DNA from: an uncultured Bacteroidales bacterium
Lineage (GTDB): Bacteria; Bacteroidota; Bacteroidia; Bacteroidales; UBA932
Length of the DNA: 64,000 bases
Reading direction: 5' to 3'
Assembly: GCA_944322585.1 (NCBI GenBank)
Contig: CALUPB010000007.1
Location: 62,001 to 126,000 of the forward strand
A model generated the notes under the pieces. That model ran no database searches. It saw nothing but the letters and a program-made list of their open reading frames with translations, and had not been told where the DNA came from. The position numbers and the translations under genes are program-made. Below are positions 25,469-35,529 of this stretch, one piece after another (the stretch's first letter is position 1; every line of letters begins with the position of its first letter).

Positions 25469-27199
25469 TTACCAGAGAGGATTCTGCACAAGTTCTTTAT
25501 TTACACCGAGCTCCACCGACGGGATCGGCAGGTAGACATGGCGTTCCGCCACATTCTGACCTATCGTTGTAGCCGATTTCGTCGGGGTACCGCCGGAAAT
25601 GAAACGGACGTCCACCACCATGTCGTTGTATTCCCTGACAGATTCCACGAATATTCCCCACCTGATCAGATCGTACTTCCTCAATGCCTCGAAACACAGT
25701 TCCCTGCCCCTTTCGTTGCGGACGAGCTGCCGGAAAGCCTCCTGAGAAGAATATTCCCCGAACGGCCTTGTTGCAATGCCGGCCCTGTCGCGTATCGCCA
25801 CTATACAGTCCTCGAACACCTTTTCGTCAGGGGCCCCGTAATACTCGTTATAGGCTTCCGCATACATCAGGAGCACGTCGGCATAACGGAGAATAGGGAA
25901 ATTGATAGTCGTATAGAGCATCTTGGACGTCATCAGCCCCTCCCATTCGACCATCCTTCTCCACTTGCCGCAGTTCCTCTGCCCTGCCGCTGCCGTAAGG
26001 TCCACATCAGACCGCACATTCCCATACACGTACGGCACGGGATCGATACCGCCCAGAGAACCTGTGACGGAAGACCCCTCCGGTTCCCCGAAAGGACGGT
26101 TGTTGGCATCGCCCCGGAAATTGAACGGAGGCATGTTCCAGTCCTGTCTGCTGTCAGTAATCCTGTCCTTGACGGCATTTTCGTCATCCGTCCTGTCAGT
26201 CTGCCAGTAAAGATCCCACAGTTTCAGGCTGCCGTTGTACTGCCCGTATGCAAAATTGCAGGTAGCATTCTCGAACCCGCTGTTTATAGTACTCTGGAGC
26301 CCGAGCAGGTCTCCGATCCTGCCGTTCGTCCATTTGTCAGGACTTGAACAGTCTCCAAGAAAATCCACCTCCCACATGGATTCCCTGTATTCCGTATCGT
26401 ATTTGTCGGAAATCATGTTGATAAAGACCTGGCTGTAGTCTTCATTGAGCCTGTGCTCCCCGCTTGAAATGACATTGCCTGCATGTTCCATGGCAAGCCT
26501 GTAATATTCCCTCTTCTCGTCCTGGCTGCATTGTACGGTCGCTCCCGCCATGAAAAGGTAGACCCTGGCCAGGATGCCTTCCACAGTATGATCCGTAATT
26601 CTGGACGGGGCTAGATTAAGGTCATCATTCACAAGGGATATACAGTCCTCCATCTCCGAAACGACCCATGACAGGACATCATACTGCGGAGTGGCAGGGC
26701 ACATTACCTGATCACGGCCGGTCACTTCGTAGTCCCTCAGCGGAACATCTCCCCACGCCTGCGCCAGAATAAAGTGATAATAAGCCCTCAGGAAACGGGC
26801 TTCATTGTAATAGAGGTGATCAGGATCGAATTCAGAGTCCTTTACCGCCTCCATGAATGCATTGGCATTCTTGATGCCCCTGTAAATCTGAACCCATGCA
26901 TTATACACATTGGAAGATGTGGCGTCATGTGCATACAGCTCTGGATAATTTGCTGTCGTATTCCTGTTGAAATAGCACAGATCATCATTCTGGCTCAATA
27001 TGATAGGGTAATAGTAGCCGTAGAAATTCTCGCTTGCCATGGCGCCGTACACCCCCGCAAGCCCGTACCTGACATCCTGCTCGCTTGTATAGAAATTATC
27101 CGAACATATCACTGTCGGCTCCTCATCCAGGAAAGAGCATGATGATGCGGCCGGGAGCAAGGCAGCAGCTGACAAAACATATAATAAAGTCTTTTTCAT
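25469..27199 (-). CDS. SusD/RagB-family nutrient-binding lipoprotein
   Basis: The 576-residue surface lipoprotein pairs with the upstream SusC channel and captures the oligosaccharide. The lipobox is PAASSC near residue 21, followed by SFLDEEP. TPR-like helices carry YYNEARFLRAYYHFILAQAWGDVPL (beginning near residue 130), and the usual end AERHVYLPIPSVELGVNKELVQNP closes the protein. The ATG at 27199 gives a normal signal peptide and has GGGAGG before it. A TTG 15 bases upstream is in frame but unlikely as start. Confidence 0.95.
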   Translation of the reverse strand: MKKTLLYVLSAAALLPAASSCSFLDEEPTVICSDNFYTSEQDVRYGLAGVYGAMASENFYGYYYPIILSQNDDLCYFNRNTTANYPELYAHDATSSNVYNAWVQIYRGIKNANAFMEAVKDSEFDPDHLYYNEARFLRAYYHFILAQAWGDVPLRDYEVTGRDQVMCPATPQYDVLSWVVSEMEDCISLVNDDLNLAPSRITDHTVEGILARVYLFMAGATVQCSQDEKREYYRLAMEHAGNVISSGEHRLNEDYSQVFINMISDKYDTEYRESMWEVDFLGDCSSPDKWTNGRIGDLLGLQSTINSGFENATCNFAYGQYNGSLKLWDLYWQTDRTDDENAVKDRITDSRQDWNMPPFNFRGDANNRPFGEPEGSSVTGSLGGIDPVPYVYGNVRSDVDLTAAAGQRNCGKWRRMVEWEGLMTSKMLYTTINFPILRYADVLLMYAEAYNEYYGAPDEKVFEDCIVAIRDRAGIATRPFGEYSSQEAFRQLVRNERGRELCFEALRKYDLIRWGIFVESVREYNDMVVDVRFISGGTPTKSATTIGQNVAERHVYLPIPSVELGVNKELVQNPLW

Positions 27200-27214
27200 A
27201 TATTTGCCTCCCAA

Positions 27215-30200
27215 TTAAAAAGTGAATGAAATCCCTCCCGTGAACGTCATGGCACGCGGATAGGCCGACCAGTCGAAACCCGGAGTCAGGACACTGTTCT
27301 TGGTGGACACCTCGGGATCGGGACCGGAATAGCGGGTCCATGTCCACAGATTGTCGGCGGACACATAAATGCGCACAGTATCGAAATGTATCTTCCTCAA
27401 CACTCTGCGGGGAAGTGTATATCCTATGGAAACGTTTTTCAGACGGAGGAATGACGCGTCCTCCACCACACGTGAAGAATAGTATGACATCGCATTGGCT
27501 CCCACCCTCGGTATGTCGCTGTCGGGATTGCTCTGAAGATTGAACCTGTCGGTATAGCTCCGGAACTGGTTCAGACTGGTGATGGTTCCGTTCTCGAAGA
27601 TCAGCCTGCTCGCATTGAGGACATCATTCCCGTAACTCCACTGGAAGAAGACATTCACATCGAAACCATAGAAGGTGAATGTATTGTTGAAGCCTCCGGT
27701 ATGGACCGGCTGTCCGGAACCTATGACTGTCTGGTCATTGGCATCCACCACGCCGTCCCTGTTGATATCCTTGTATTTCGGATCTCCGGGACGGACGGAA
27801 GTCTGGCCTACGCTCGTCATATAAGGCACACCGTCTTTCAGGGAATTCCCGTTGAACTCCTCAGGCTTGTAGGTTCCTTCATAGACATAGCCGTACATCA
27901 TGCCCGTAGGCTTGCCCACCTGGGTGACATACGCCTGCTGACTGTTGAACTTCTGGTCCCATGATATGATGGAAAAGAGTGAATACTGGTCGTCCGTAAG
28001 GGCAGTGACCTTGTTGCGGTTCATGGCAAAGTTCAGGTTCAGGTTCCACTCGAATTTCCTGGTCCTGACAGGTACGGCATTGAGTGTAAGCTCTATACCC
28101 TTGTTTTGCATGGAACCTATGTTCATCATCGCGGACGTGTATCCCGAAGAGGCAGGCTGCACCGCCTGAAGCAGAAGATCATAGGTGTTTTTCAGATATA
28201 TGTCGGCCGTTATTCCTATACGGCTGTCGAACACACTGAAATCCACCCCGAGATTGTACTGCTCCGTAGTCTCCCATTTCAGATCGTCATTCGCCATGTT
28301 GGACGGTTCGTATCCGGCCACATGCGTGCCTCCGAAGACATAGTCGACCGAATTACGGTTTCCCGGGATCGTAGTTATCTGGGCATAGAAATCATACGGG
28401 GTGGTAGTCCGGTTGTTTCCTGTCATACCCCACGAGAAACGCAGTTTTCCGTTGCTTATCCAGTCCGCACTCTTGAGCCATGGCTCCCTGTTGAAATTCC
28501 AGGAGAGTCCTACGGACGGGAAATAGCCCCAGCGGTTGTCCACAGGGAACTTCGACGAGCCGTCCGCACGGAACGAGGCGGTAATGTAGTACCTGTACTT
28601 ATAATTGTAATTTGCCCTGAACAGTCCCGACATCTGGGTCCAGTTGCGTTCCCACGGAGTGACAGCCTGATAGTTTCCGGTATGCAGACCGTTCAGTCCA
28701 AGAGCCTCCGTGGTCATGTTGTTGGACATGATACCCTGGTAGCTGCTGTTCTGTCCGGACAGGGTAAAACCTCCGAGCAGCTCGATATGGTGCCTGTTCC
28801 TGATATGCTTCGTCCATGTCAGGGTATTCTCCTGCTGCCAGTTCATGTAGGTATTGTAATGGATTGCCCCGTTGATGCCTCTCCCGGAAGGGGAACCTTC
28901 ATAGCCGGTATATGTCTGCGAGCCGTTGAACTGCTCGTTCGTCTGTTTGTTAAGGGTATATCCGCCCGTTATGCGCAGGACGAGCTCAGGAAGGATATTG
29001 ATGCGGAGGGCCGCATTGGCATTCAGATAATCCACTGTCCTTTTCCTTATCTCATTCTTTATGGAATAGGCCGGATTGAACCTGTAATCATTGGCGCTCG
29101 AACCGCCGCCTTCCTCATCATCTATCATCGAACTCATCATCGCGTCCAGCATAGTCTGTCCGTCTTTCAGCTGATACAGCGGCTTCACGGGTCTGTAGCC
29201 CCATACCGAATACATCAGCCATCCCGATGCGGAAGATGTCGACGTAGCTGTCTTCGGATCGCTTCCCTGTGTCACGGAACGGGAATAGTTGGCATTTATG
29301 TCGAATGTGACATGTCTGCCTATCTTCTGGCTGAAATTGATCTTGCCCTGATATCTCTGGAAATTGGAATAGTCGATGACACCGTCCTGGTCCGTGGCGG
29401 AAAGGCTCACATTATACCTGGTACCGGTCTCCTTGCTGCCTCCTGACAGGGAGACATTATAATTCTGCGTAAATGCGGTCCTGTATATGACATCCTGCCA
29501 GTCGACTCCTGCAATGCCGTCATACTCCGACCTGTCATTGTATCGCAGATAAAAGTTCGTCAGTCCATAATAGTCGCAGAATTCAGTCTGGAAATCGATG
29601 AATTCCTGAGCGTCCATCATCTCTACCCTGTTCTGCACCGAACTTCCTGCCCATGAAGCTGAAAAGGATACTTTAGGTTTTCCTTCCACTCCCTGTTTCG
29701 TGGTAATGACTATCACGCCATTGGCTCCGCGTGCCCCGTAAATGGCGGTTGCAGAAGCGTCCTTAAGTATATCTATCGATTCTATATCATTGGGGTTCAA
29801 CGAAGTCGCCATAGAACTTTCCGACTGGAAACCGTCTATGACATACAGGGGCGCACTGCTCTGCGTAAGGGAATTGTTTCCCCGTATCGTAATATTTGCC
29901 TCCGCTCCCAGAGCGCCATCGGACGTCGTCACCACCACTCCTGCCACACGCCCCTGCAGAGCCTGGTCGAAATTGGTCACCGGTGCCTTTACGATATCTT
30001 CCATATCCACCTTGCTGACCGAACCTGTCAGGTCTCGCCGTGTCACGGAACCGTATCCTATACTGACCACTTCCGAAGCCTCAAGTGTCAGCTTGTCCTC
30101 TTCAAGCGTGACATTTATATCGGTCTTCTTGCCGACAATGACCTTGACGTCTTCGAAACCGAGGCAGGAAAATACCAGAGTCGCACCTGACGGGACTGAG

Positions 30201-30394
30201 ATGGAATAATTTCCGGCGTCATCAGTCGCAGTCCCGTTCGATGTGTTACCGTTTTCATATACCGTCACAGCGACCAGTGGCTCCCCTCCTGAATCCGTGA
30301 CCTTACCTTTGACAGCAACTGTCTGGGCCATAAGTATCCCCCATGGACACAACATCAGCAGTACAGCCGCCATCAACTTGAATTGTGTTTGCAT
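27215..30394 (-). CDS. SusC/RagA-family TonB-linked outer-membrane transporter
   Basis: The 1059-residue protein is the TonB-dependent channel of the PUL. After a signal peptide (1-23) come a carboxypeptidase-regulatory-like domain (about 26-100, KGKVTDSGGEPLVAVTVYENG), the plug with the SusC hallmark LQGRVAGVVV and RGNNSL, and a 22-strand barrel that ends with GGISFTF. The terminal aromatic residue is normal for outer-membrane barrels. The length is usual for the family. It is the first gene of a four-gene operon. Its promoter lies next to a nine-C homopolymer. Confidence 0.96.
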   Translation of the reverse strand: MQTQFKLMAAVLLMLCPWGILMAQTVAVKGKVTDSGGEPLVAVTVYENGNTSNGTATDDAGNYSISVPSGATLVFSCLGFEDVKVIVGKKTDINVTLEEDKLTLEASEVVSIGYGSVTRRDLTGSVSKVDMEDIVKAPVTNFDQALQGRVAGVVVTTSDGALGAEANITIRGNNSLTQSSAPLYVIDGFQSESSMATSLNPNDIESIDILKDASATAIYGARGANGVIVITTKQGVEGKPKVSFSASWAGSSVQNRVEMMDAQEFIDFQTEFCDYYGLTNFYLRYNDRSEYDGIAGVDWQDVIYRTAFTQNYNVSLSGGSKETGTRYNVSLSATDQDGVIDYSNFQRYQGKINFSQKIGRHVTFDINANYSRSVTQGSDPKTATSTSSASGWLMYSVWGYRPVKPLYQLKDGQTMLDAMMSSMIDDEEGGGSSANDYRFNPAYSIKNEIRKRTVDYLNANAALRINILPELVLRITGGYTLNKQTNEQFNGSQTYTGYEGSPSGRGINGAIHYNTYMNWQQENTLTWTKHIRNRHHIELLGGFTLSGQNSSYQGIMSNNMTTEALGLNGLHTGNYQAVTPWERNWTQMSGLFRANYNYKYRYYITASFRADGSSKFPVDNRWGYFPSVGLSWNFNREPWLKSADWISNGKLRFSWGMTGNNRTTTPYDFYAQITTIPGNRNSVDYVFGGTHVAGYEPSNMANDDLKWETTEQYNLGVDFSVFDSRIGITADIYLKNTYDLLLQAVQPASSGYTSAMMNIGSMQNKGIELTLNAVPVRTRKFEWNLNLNFAMNRNKVTALTDDQYSLFSIISWDQKFNSQQAYVTQVGKPTGMMYGYVYEGTYKPEEFNGNSLKDGVPYMTSVGQTSVRPGDPKYKDINRDGVVDANDQTVIGSGQPVHTGGFNNTFTFYGFDVNVFFQWSYGNDVLNASRLIFENGTITSLNQFRSYTDRFNLQSNPDSDIPRVGANAMSYYSSRVVEDASFLRLKNVSIGYTLPRRVLRKIHFDTVRIYVSADNLWTWTRYSGPDPEVSTKNSVLTPGFDWSAYPRAMTFTGGISFTF

Positions 30395-30479
30395 CGTTAT
30401 CAGTTTTAGTCAATAATAAACCTATCCGTCTTTCCATTCACATGGACAAACAGACACGAATGCATTTTGCGGTACGCCG

Positions 30480-30514
30480 CAAATATAACAAATTTTAAGA
30501 TTTTACCCCCCCCC
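30480..30514 (-). promoter_or_regulatory. susC promoter with a nine-base homopolymer at -33
   Basis: TATATTTG (30480-30487, minus strand) is a perfect -7 box. The place where TTTG should lie (19-21 bp upstream) falls wholly in a C9 run at 30506-30514, read as G9 on the transcribed strand and preceded by TTTC. Changes in run length would move or alter the -33 contact. Confidence 0.55.
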
Positions 30515-30547
30515 GAAATTAAAAAGTGAAAATTTACTTTTGTTAAT

Positions 30548-30578
30548 TTTGATTATTCGTAAGCAATTTATATTTTTG
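30548..30578 (+). promoter_or_regulatory. Promoter of the DUF4988 lipoprotein pair
   Basis: TTTG (30548-30551), a 19-bp spacer and TATTTTTG (30571-30578) match the consensus exactly. The leader to the ATG at 30666 would be about 80 bases. Confidence 0.75.
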
Positions 30579-30665
30579 CCCTCGAAAAACGTATTTTCCG
30601 TTTACGTACACAGACAGCCCATTTTCCGGTACATTCTACAATCATTGAAATTTAAACTGGGACTA

Positions 30666-33215
30666 ATGAAACAGATCAGAATCATCTATGTATTAATGGT
30701 GGGGCTGGCCGGTTGGGGATGTACTGACATAGACGCGCTCGAAACCGAACTGGACGGTCTCGAAGAACGGATCGGGATCATGGAAGAGAGTTCGCATGAC
30801 ATCAACTCCAACTCCATTGCCCTGAAAACCATTCTTGACGGAAAGACAGTTATAGTCGGCTATAATGAAAACGTGTCTCCGGAAGGTACAGTTACTGGTT
30901 ACAGCCTTGAATTCAGCGACGGACAGACACTGGAAATCCTGTTCGGGAAAAACATCAGGGGAAACGCCCCTATAGTCAGCATCAATGAAAACCGGCTCTG
31001 GACAATCTCCCTGGACGGGGGTGACACTTTCAACATAATAGAGGACGGCATTACCGCGGACGGCTCCACACCGTTAGTATGTGTGGACGAAAACGGATAC
31101 TGGTGCGTAAGCCTCGATGACGGAGCAAGTTACAATCGTATCACAGGGACCGACGGCAAGCCTATCAGTGCAGTAAACGGAGCCGTAATTACAGGACAGG
31201 CATCTGTCTTCAAGGACGTTGTGTACGACAGCGAGCAGGAAGTCATGATCTTTACGATTCTGGAGACCGGAGAGACCGTCTCCGTGCCTGTGCACAACGA
31301 CTTCTATATTGATGTCATCGGACTTGAAAACCGTAAAGACGTGATAATGCTCTCTGAAACAAGGAAATTCGAAGTAGAGATTTCGGGTGTGGAAGATGCC
31401 TGGATACAGGTTCCGCCAGGATGGGAAGCGATACTCGAAGACAACCTGTTTACTGTAATCGGGCCGTCTTCCGGAACGGCGGGAGATTACGATGTTAACG
31501 TCGTCATATTCTCCGCTGAAAAATACACCCGGAAATATACCTATACCTTTACGCTCAACCCCGTGACTTTAGACGGAACGGCATGTACAGAATGGAACGA
31601 ATTCATAAGCGGAAGCCCTGACAATGTGCTTCTCGACTTTTCCTATGCCGGATACGGTCACGGCGAGCTTCCTCCTCCAGATGCATACAGTCTCGGATAC
31701 GATATCTATGATGTAACCGACTTCGGAGCCGTGCCTGATGACGGAAAATCAGACCGCGAAGCCTTTCTCAAGGCCGTGTCTGCCGCCCTCGGAACGGAGT
31801 ATGAGAACGTCGGAGACAATGACATCACCTTCCGTCCGAACGCGAACGCCAGAGCGATCGTCTATTTCCCTGAAGGCGAATACATTCTGCACACATCCGA
31901 TGATAACATCGATGTCGATGAGAAAGAGCTGACACAGACAATACGCATCAGGGCCGGGGAATTTATCCTGAAAGGAGCCGGAAGGGACAGGACAACTCTC
32001 GTAATGCAGGATGCAGCACAACCGAGAAGCGAAGACCTGTTCAGTTCTCCTCCTATGATAGAAATAAAGCACAACACTAATTTCGAAGCCCTTACGACCG
32101 TAACTTCCGATGCCGGTAAAGGCTCGTATTCAGTCGACGTCGCTTCCACCGCAGGTATAGCCCCGGGGACATGGGTCTGTCTGTGGCTCCAGAACAACGA
32201 CCCGGAACTTGTAGCCCGGGAAGTTGCTCCTTATGAGGTCCTTTCCGACATGACGGATATCATTCAGAATGGAGTGAAAGTAGTGGACCTGCATCAGGTC
32301 AGAAGCGTCGACGGCAACACGGTAACGTTCTGTGAGCCGATAATGCACGAAGTCGAGGCTGAATGGGGCTGGAAAATACGCAAATATTCCCACTACGCAA
32401 ACATAGGGGTAGAAGACCTTACATTCAAGGGCAATGCAAAGGAGGAGTTCAGCCACCACGCTTCATGGGAAGACGACGGAGCTTTCAAGCCGATAAACAT
32501 GATGAGATGTGTCAATTCATGGATGAGACGGGTCAATTTCATCAGCGTAAGCGAATGCACTTCTTTCGTGGACTGTGCCAACATATCGGCATACGACATT
32601 GACATCTCCGGCAACAGGGGACATGCGGCCATCCGCGCCGACGAATCCTCCCGGGTGTTCATAGGAGCAGTCACCGACCATTCATCAGGGGACATGTGCG
32701 GCACGGGACCTGTCCTTTCGGGACAATATATGGAAAATGCAGGCCAGTTCCATGCATCCGGAGTATCCGGTGCAAGCATGGGCACCGTGCTGTGGAGAAA
32801 CATATGGGGAGATGACAGCTGTTTCGAAGCCCATGCCTCACAACCGAGGGCCACACTTGTTGACTGCTGTACGGGCGGATTCATGAGAAACCGCGCAGGA
32901 GGAAGCCTCTCTGCCCTGCCGAACCATCTTGCAGACCTCACGCTGTGGAACCTTCACGCCACTTCAGCGAATCCGGCAGGAAGCGATAACGGGATACTGG
33001 CAGACTGGATATGGTGGTCGGACGACAATTTCTCCTGGAAGATACTCCCGCCGGTCATAGTCGGCTTCCAGTCCGGTTTCAATATTACATTCAATCAGGA
33101 TCAGGCGGCAAGAATAAGCAGCCAGGGAATGGCCGTATCTCCGGAATCCCTGTACGAAGCCCAGTTGCGCAGACGTCTCGGCTACGTTCCTGCCTGGTTA
33201 AATTCACTCAAATAA
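30666..33215 (+). CDS. DUF4988/DUF4955-like beta-helix lipoprotein of the PUL
   Basis: The 849-residue lipoprotein (lipobox LAGWGC) begins with a short coiled coil (about 20-55, ALETELDGLEERI) and two repeats of a beta motif (VSINENRLWTISLDGG and VCVDENGYWCVSLDDG), which is the DUF4988 region. From about residue 340 it resembles pectate-lyase-superfamily beta-helix proteins of the DUF4955 type, with the opening VTDFGAVPDDGKSDREAFL. It could be a surface lyase, glycoside hydrolase or binding protein that works with the SusC/D system transcribed the other way. The ATG at 30666 is chosen because it gives a lipoprotein signal; the open frame upstream crosses the promoter. Confidence 0.75.
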   Translation: MKQIRIIYVLMVGLAGWGCTDIDALETELDGLEERIGIMEESSHDINSNSIALKTILDGKTVIVGYNENVSPEGTVTGYSLEFSDGQTLEILFGKNIRGNAPIVSINENRLWTISLDGGDTFNIIEDGITADGSTPLVCVDENGYWCVSLDDGASYNRITGTDGKPISAVNGAVITGQASVFKDVVYDSEQEVMIFTILETGETVSVPVHNDFYIDVIGLENRKDVIMLSETRKFEVEISGVEDAWIQVPPGWEAILEDNLFTVIGPSSGTAGDYDVNVVIFSAEKYTRKYTYTFTLNPVTLDGTACTEWNEFISGSPDNVLLDFSYAGYGHGELPPPDAYSLGYDIYDVTDFGAVPDDGKSDREAFLKAVSAALGTEYENVGDNDITFRPNANARAIVYFPEGEYILHTSDDNIDVDEKELTQTIRIRAGEFILKGAGRDRTTLVMQDAAQPRSEDLFSSPPMIEIKHNTNFEALTTVTSDAGKGSYSVDVASTAGIAPGTWVCLWLQNNDPELVAREVAPYEVLSDMTDIIQNGVKVVDLHQVRSVDGNTVTFCEPIMHEVEAEWGWKIRKYSHYANIGVEDLTFKGNAKEEFSHHASWEDDGAFKPINMMRCVNSWMRRVNFISVSECTSFVDCANISAYDIDISGNRGHAAIRADESSRVFIGAVTDHSSGDMCGTGPVLSGQYMENAGQFHASGVSGASMGTVLWRNIWGDDSCFEAHASQPRATLVDCCTGGFMRNRAGGSLSALPNHLADLTLWNLHATSANPAGSDNGILADWIWWSDDNFSWKILPPVIVGFQSGFNITFNQDQAARISSQGMAVSPESLYEAQLRRRLGYVPAWLNSLK

Positions 33216-33227
33216 AATATAAATATC

Positions 33228-35507
33228 ATGAAAACCACATATAGAATATTCCTGTCAGCATGTACGGCATTCTGCATGACAGCCACCGGATGCAGCGACC
33301 TCAAGGAAATCACGGACAGGGTCGATGACCTTGAAAACAGGGTCACAATCCTCGAATCCAAGACAGCAAGTCTGAATTCCAATATAGAAGCCCTTCAGAT
33401 ACTTTCAGGAGAAACTTTCATCCAGTCAGTCTCAAAAGAGGGAGACACCTATACCATCACCCTGAGCAACAACGAGACGCTGACCATCAGCCAGGGAAGC
33501 ACTACGGCAACCCCTGTCCTGTCCATCAATGAAGAAGGATTCTGGACAGTGGATTATCAGGACGGTGAAGGGCCGCAACTTCTTGGAGGGAAACAGATAC
33601 CTGCGACCGGAGATGACGGTGTGACCCCATTGTTCGGCGTAGATGAAAACAACTTCTGGACGGTAAGCTACGACGGAGGCGAAAGCTACCGGCAGGTTCT
33701 CGACGAGAGCGGAAATCCAGTAAGCGCAATTCCAGAAAGCGGCACTGCCGGAGACAGTTTCTTCTCGAATGTGGAAATCGACGAGACAGCAGGACTCTTC
33801 ATCCTTACGCTTCACGAAGGAAGGACGATAGAACTAGCCATCGTACCGGACTTCCTGTGCGGAATAGAAGACGGTGAAGGAGTGCAGGTATTCGATGCCG
33901 GGCAGACAAGAACGTGGACTATGAAATTCATCGGCATCACCGAAGAAAACTGCATAGTGACCGCTCCTCAGGGATGGACTGCATCCATTGACGGAACCAC
34001 ACTTACGGTCAGTGCTCCTGGGACTCTGGAAGCGGAGACGAAGGCCGTCATTGCCGATACCCGCACCGACGTTTCCGTCCTCGCATTCAAGGACAACTAC
34101 AGCACCGTTGCCAAACTGAAAGTCCAAATAGGGGCCGGCACAGGTGTCATCCCTGCCGCGACAGTGTCTGCAAACGTATCCGAAGATATCGACAAAGTCT
34201 CGTTCAATGTCTCCCTGACAGACGCTACATCTTATCGTTACCTTCTCAAAGGTCTGACGGATGAAGCCCCATCAAAGGAGAGCGTCGTCAGCGAAGGGAC
34301 TGAAAGTACCGAGCCGCTCCTCATAATCTCCGGATGCGCCGAATACACGCAGTACATTCTATACCTTGTCCCTATGTACGGGGACATTGCCGGAGAGGTA
34401 GTAACATGCACTGCAAGGTCGGGAGAACGCGACTGGACCTCTCTCTTCGAAAAATATCAGGCCGGATTCGACATCGTAATCGGAGAAAGGATATACAACA
34501 GGACAGAATGGGGCGAAGGGCGTCTTATAAGTACGGACACAGAGTTCAAGGGAGCCTCCGGAGACGACCCGCGCGTGCTGTTCATCAAGCCTGGAGTCAC
34601 TCTGACGTATGCGAGCAGCGGAGCTGCCAACAGACTTGCCTTCATAGGCGACAGTCCTGACGACAGATCTGCCAGAGTAATCCTGACGCAATACATCAGG
34701 GCAAAGGCGGATGCCGGCACAGACGGACACCTCGTATTCTACAACCTGACATTCGACAGCAGCGAATGGACCAACTATGTATTCACCAACAACACGGCAG
34801 GCGCGACATATCCATATATCGCATGGGTGGACTGCGACATGAAGACTCTCGGAGAAAAGAATTTCTCCTATATCGGTGGATCTAGCAACAGCGGATACGG
34901 GGAAGTCAGGATACAGGGATGCGACTGGCATCTGTCAGTATCTTCTGCGGGCACGGAAGCCCTACTGATACATCCTAACACGCAGGCGTTCGACTTCGAC
35001 CGTATAGTATTCATCAACAATATATTCTATGCCGACGAACCGACTGTTGTAAGAATCTTCACAGGTGAAAAGAGTACGTTGCAGCAAATCATTTTCACCA
35101 ATAATACATTCTACAACATAGGAGGGAACACCAATTTCTGGATACGGAGCAAGTCGCTCGGGGAAATGACGGTAAAGGACAACCTGTTCCAGTACGGAGG
35201 AGAGACCGACAACAACTGGGGATTTTACAAGAGCGGAAATCTTACCCAGACCAACGGCAACATATACGACGGCCACACCGGCATCACAGGAGAAGTCCGG
35301 CACAATGCCTACTGGTTCGCCAATGCTTCCGACCGCGACTGGCAGATTTTCTTCTGGGGGACATCCCGCGCAGACATCTCTTCATTCACATATTTCGAAG
35401 AACCGGCAGAACTGAGTGAAGATCCTTTTACAGAAGGCACGGCAAATGTCCAAGACGGCATCTTCATCCCGGCTGACGCATACTCCGGCTACGGAGCCGT
35501 CAGATAG
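33228..35507 (+). CDS. DUF4988/DUF4957/DUF5123-like beta-helix lipoprotein
   Basis: The 759-residue lipoprotein (lipobox MTATGC, Cys22) has a coiled coil (about 25-55, LKEITDRVDDLENRVTILE), two DUF4988-type repeats (LSINEEGFWTVDYQDG and FGVDENNFWTVSYDGG), an Ig-like stretch around 250-300, a fibronectin-like domain (about 305-390), and a C-terminal right-handed beta-helix (about 440-759) with repeated NNIFY and NNTFYN steps. DUF4957 and DUF5123 proteins with this layout occur in PULs for pectin-like or uronic polysaccharides. It is 12 bases after the paralogue and shares its transcript. Catalytic residues cannot be assigned. Confidence 0.75.
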   Translation: MKTTYRIFLSACTAFCMTATGCSDLKEITDRVDDLENRVTILESKTASLNSNIEALQILSGETFIQSVSKEGDTYTITLSNNETLTISQGSTTATPVLSINEEGFWTVDYQDGEGPQLLGGKQIPATGDDGVTPLFGVDENNFWTVSYDGGESYRQVLDESGNPVSAIPESGTAGDSFFSNVEIDETAGLFILTLHEGRTIELAIVPDFLCGIEDGEGVQVFDAGQTRTWTMKFIGITEENCIVTAPQGWTASIDGTTLTVSAPGTLEAETKAVIADTRTDVSVLAFKDNYSTVAKLKVQIGAGTGVIPAATVSANVSEDIDKVSFNVSLTDATSYRYLLKGLTDEAPSKESVVSEGTESTEPLLIISGCAEYTQYILYLVPMYGDIAGEVVTCTARSGERDWTSLFEKYQAGFDIVIGERIYNRTEWGEGRLISTDTEFKGASGDDPRVLFIKPGVTLTYASSGAANRLAFIGDSPDDRSARVILTQYIRAKADAGTDGHLVFYNLTFDSSEWTNYVFTNNTAGATYPYIAWVDCDMKTLGEKNFSYIGGSSNSGYGEVRIQGCDWHLSVSSAGTEALLIHPNTQAFDFDRIVFINNIFYADEPTVVRIFTGEKSTLQQIIFTNNTFYNIGGNTNFWIRSKSLGEMTVKDNLFQYGGETDNNWGFYKSGNLTQTNGNIYDGHTGITGEVRHNAYWFANASDRDWQIFFWGTSRADISSFTYFEEPAELSEDPFTEGTANVQDGIFIPADAYSGYGAVR

Positions 35508-35529
35508 CGGAAATCCTTTAAAGTGCAGC

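Noticed and set aside
24401..26347. A 648-codon open frame on the plus strand across the DUF5017 and susD genes
   Set aside because: It is antisense to two clear PUL genes, has no family features and is rich in His, Arg, Ile and Pro, as expected for a shadow frame.
28106..29446. A 446-codon open frame on the plus strand inside susC
   Set aside because: It is a shadow of the susC reading frame with no recognisable domain.
30540..30665. Upstream start for the first DUF4988 protein
   Set aside because: It crosses the consensus promoter and would bury the lipoprotein signal 42 residues inside the protein.
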